Of a DNA stretch of 5,460 nucleotides, positions 5,401-5,460 are shown one piece after another. The stretch lies in NCBI GenBank assembly GCA_020426125.1, contig JAGQQQ010000940.1, positions 1 to 5,460 of the forward strand, given 5' to 3'. This DNA comes from Planctomycetaceae bacterium. GTDB taxonomy: Bacteria; Planctomycetota; Planctomycetia; Planctomycetales; Planctomycetaceae. The notes under the pieces were generated by a model. The model ran no database searches, was not told the origin of the DNA, and saw nothing but the letters and a program-made list of their open reading frames with translations. Numbering within the stretch: the stretch's first letter is position 1; each line of letters starts with the position of its first letter. A program made the translations under genes and the position numbers.

Positions 5401-5460
5401 AATTGTGTAGCCCAAGGCGCCGATCGCTTGGCCAGCGGGAACTTTCGAGTAGTGTTCGTG
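5389..5460 (-). CDS. C-terminal end of an unidentified protein (5' part outside the window)
   Basis: Only 23 codons and a TAG stop (5391-5389) are visible on the minus strand. The product ends in GQAIGALGYTIPIE, preceded by HEHYSKVPA. The frame is open to the window edge, leans to G or C at third positions, and ends properly upstream of the bidirectional terminator, which supports a real gene. The fragment is too short to identify, and I assign no function. A second in-frame copy of the stop region follows 21 bp downstream (CCGACTGAGTAG). Confidence 0.5.
   Translation of the reverse strand, partial: HEHYSKVPAGQAIGALGYTIPIE

Overview
The window looks like chromosomal DNA from a planctomycete. 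A Tat-exported DUF1501 protein with the leader TRRHFFENCGVGLGKVALASLL-like layout is very typical of that phylum, Shine-Dalgarno signals are weak or absent, and the small orphan membrane and lipoprotein genes fit as well. Base composition is moderately high in GC, judged by eye. The phylum assignment is an inference from family recognition, not from a search.

Layout. The left half is read on the minus strand. It holds a Xaa-Pro aminopeptidase/M24 metallopeptidase gene (1452-2627), followed 108 bp downstream by a DUF1501 gene (1-1343) that starts in the window and runs off its left edge. About 400 bp without a convincing gene (2628-3030) separates these from a small four-helix membrane protein gene, also on the minus strand (3031 to about 3375, start uncertain). 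That gene diverges from a plus-strand lipoprotein gene (3671-4693), whose product combines a CsgG-like domain with TPR repeats. Next on the plus strand is rpsT, for ribosomal protein bS20 (4853-5119). rpsT has a leader with two hairpins, and its G-rich 3' region ends at a strong bidirectional terminator (5212-5246). The last 72 bases are the C-terminal end of an unidentified minus-strand gene that converges on rpsT.

How the genes fit together. No single pathway links them. rpsT is housekeeping, and the M24 peptidase is probably general cytoplasmic peptide turnover. The DUF1501 protein is exported and belongs to a large family of unclear function. The lipoprotein and the divergent membrane protein may both act in the envelope, but that rests only on their adjacency. 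I see no mobile element, CRISPR array, tRNA or rRNA, and no evidence of a defence or biosynthetic system. The more unusual signals are regulatory: the rpsT leader structure, an inverted repeat over a candidate -10 box of the peptidase gene, and a cluster of G-runs after rpsT. The longest plus-strand open frames, opposite the DUF1501 and M24 genes, are antisense shadows.
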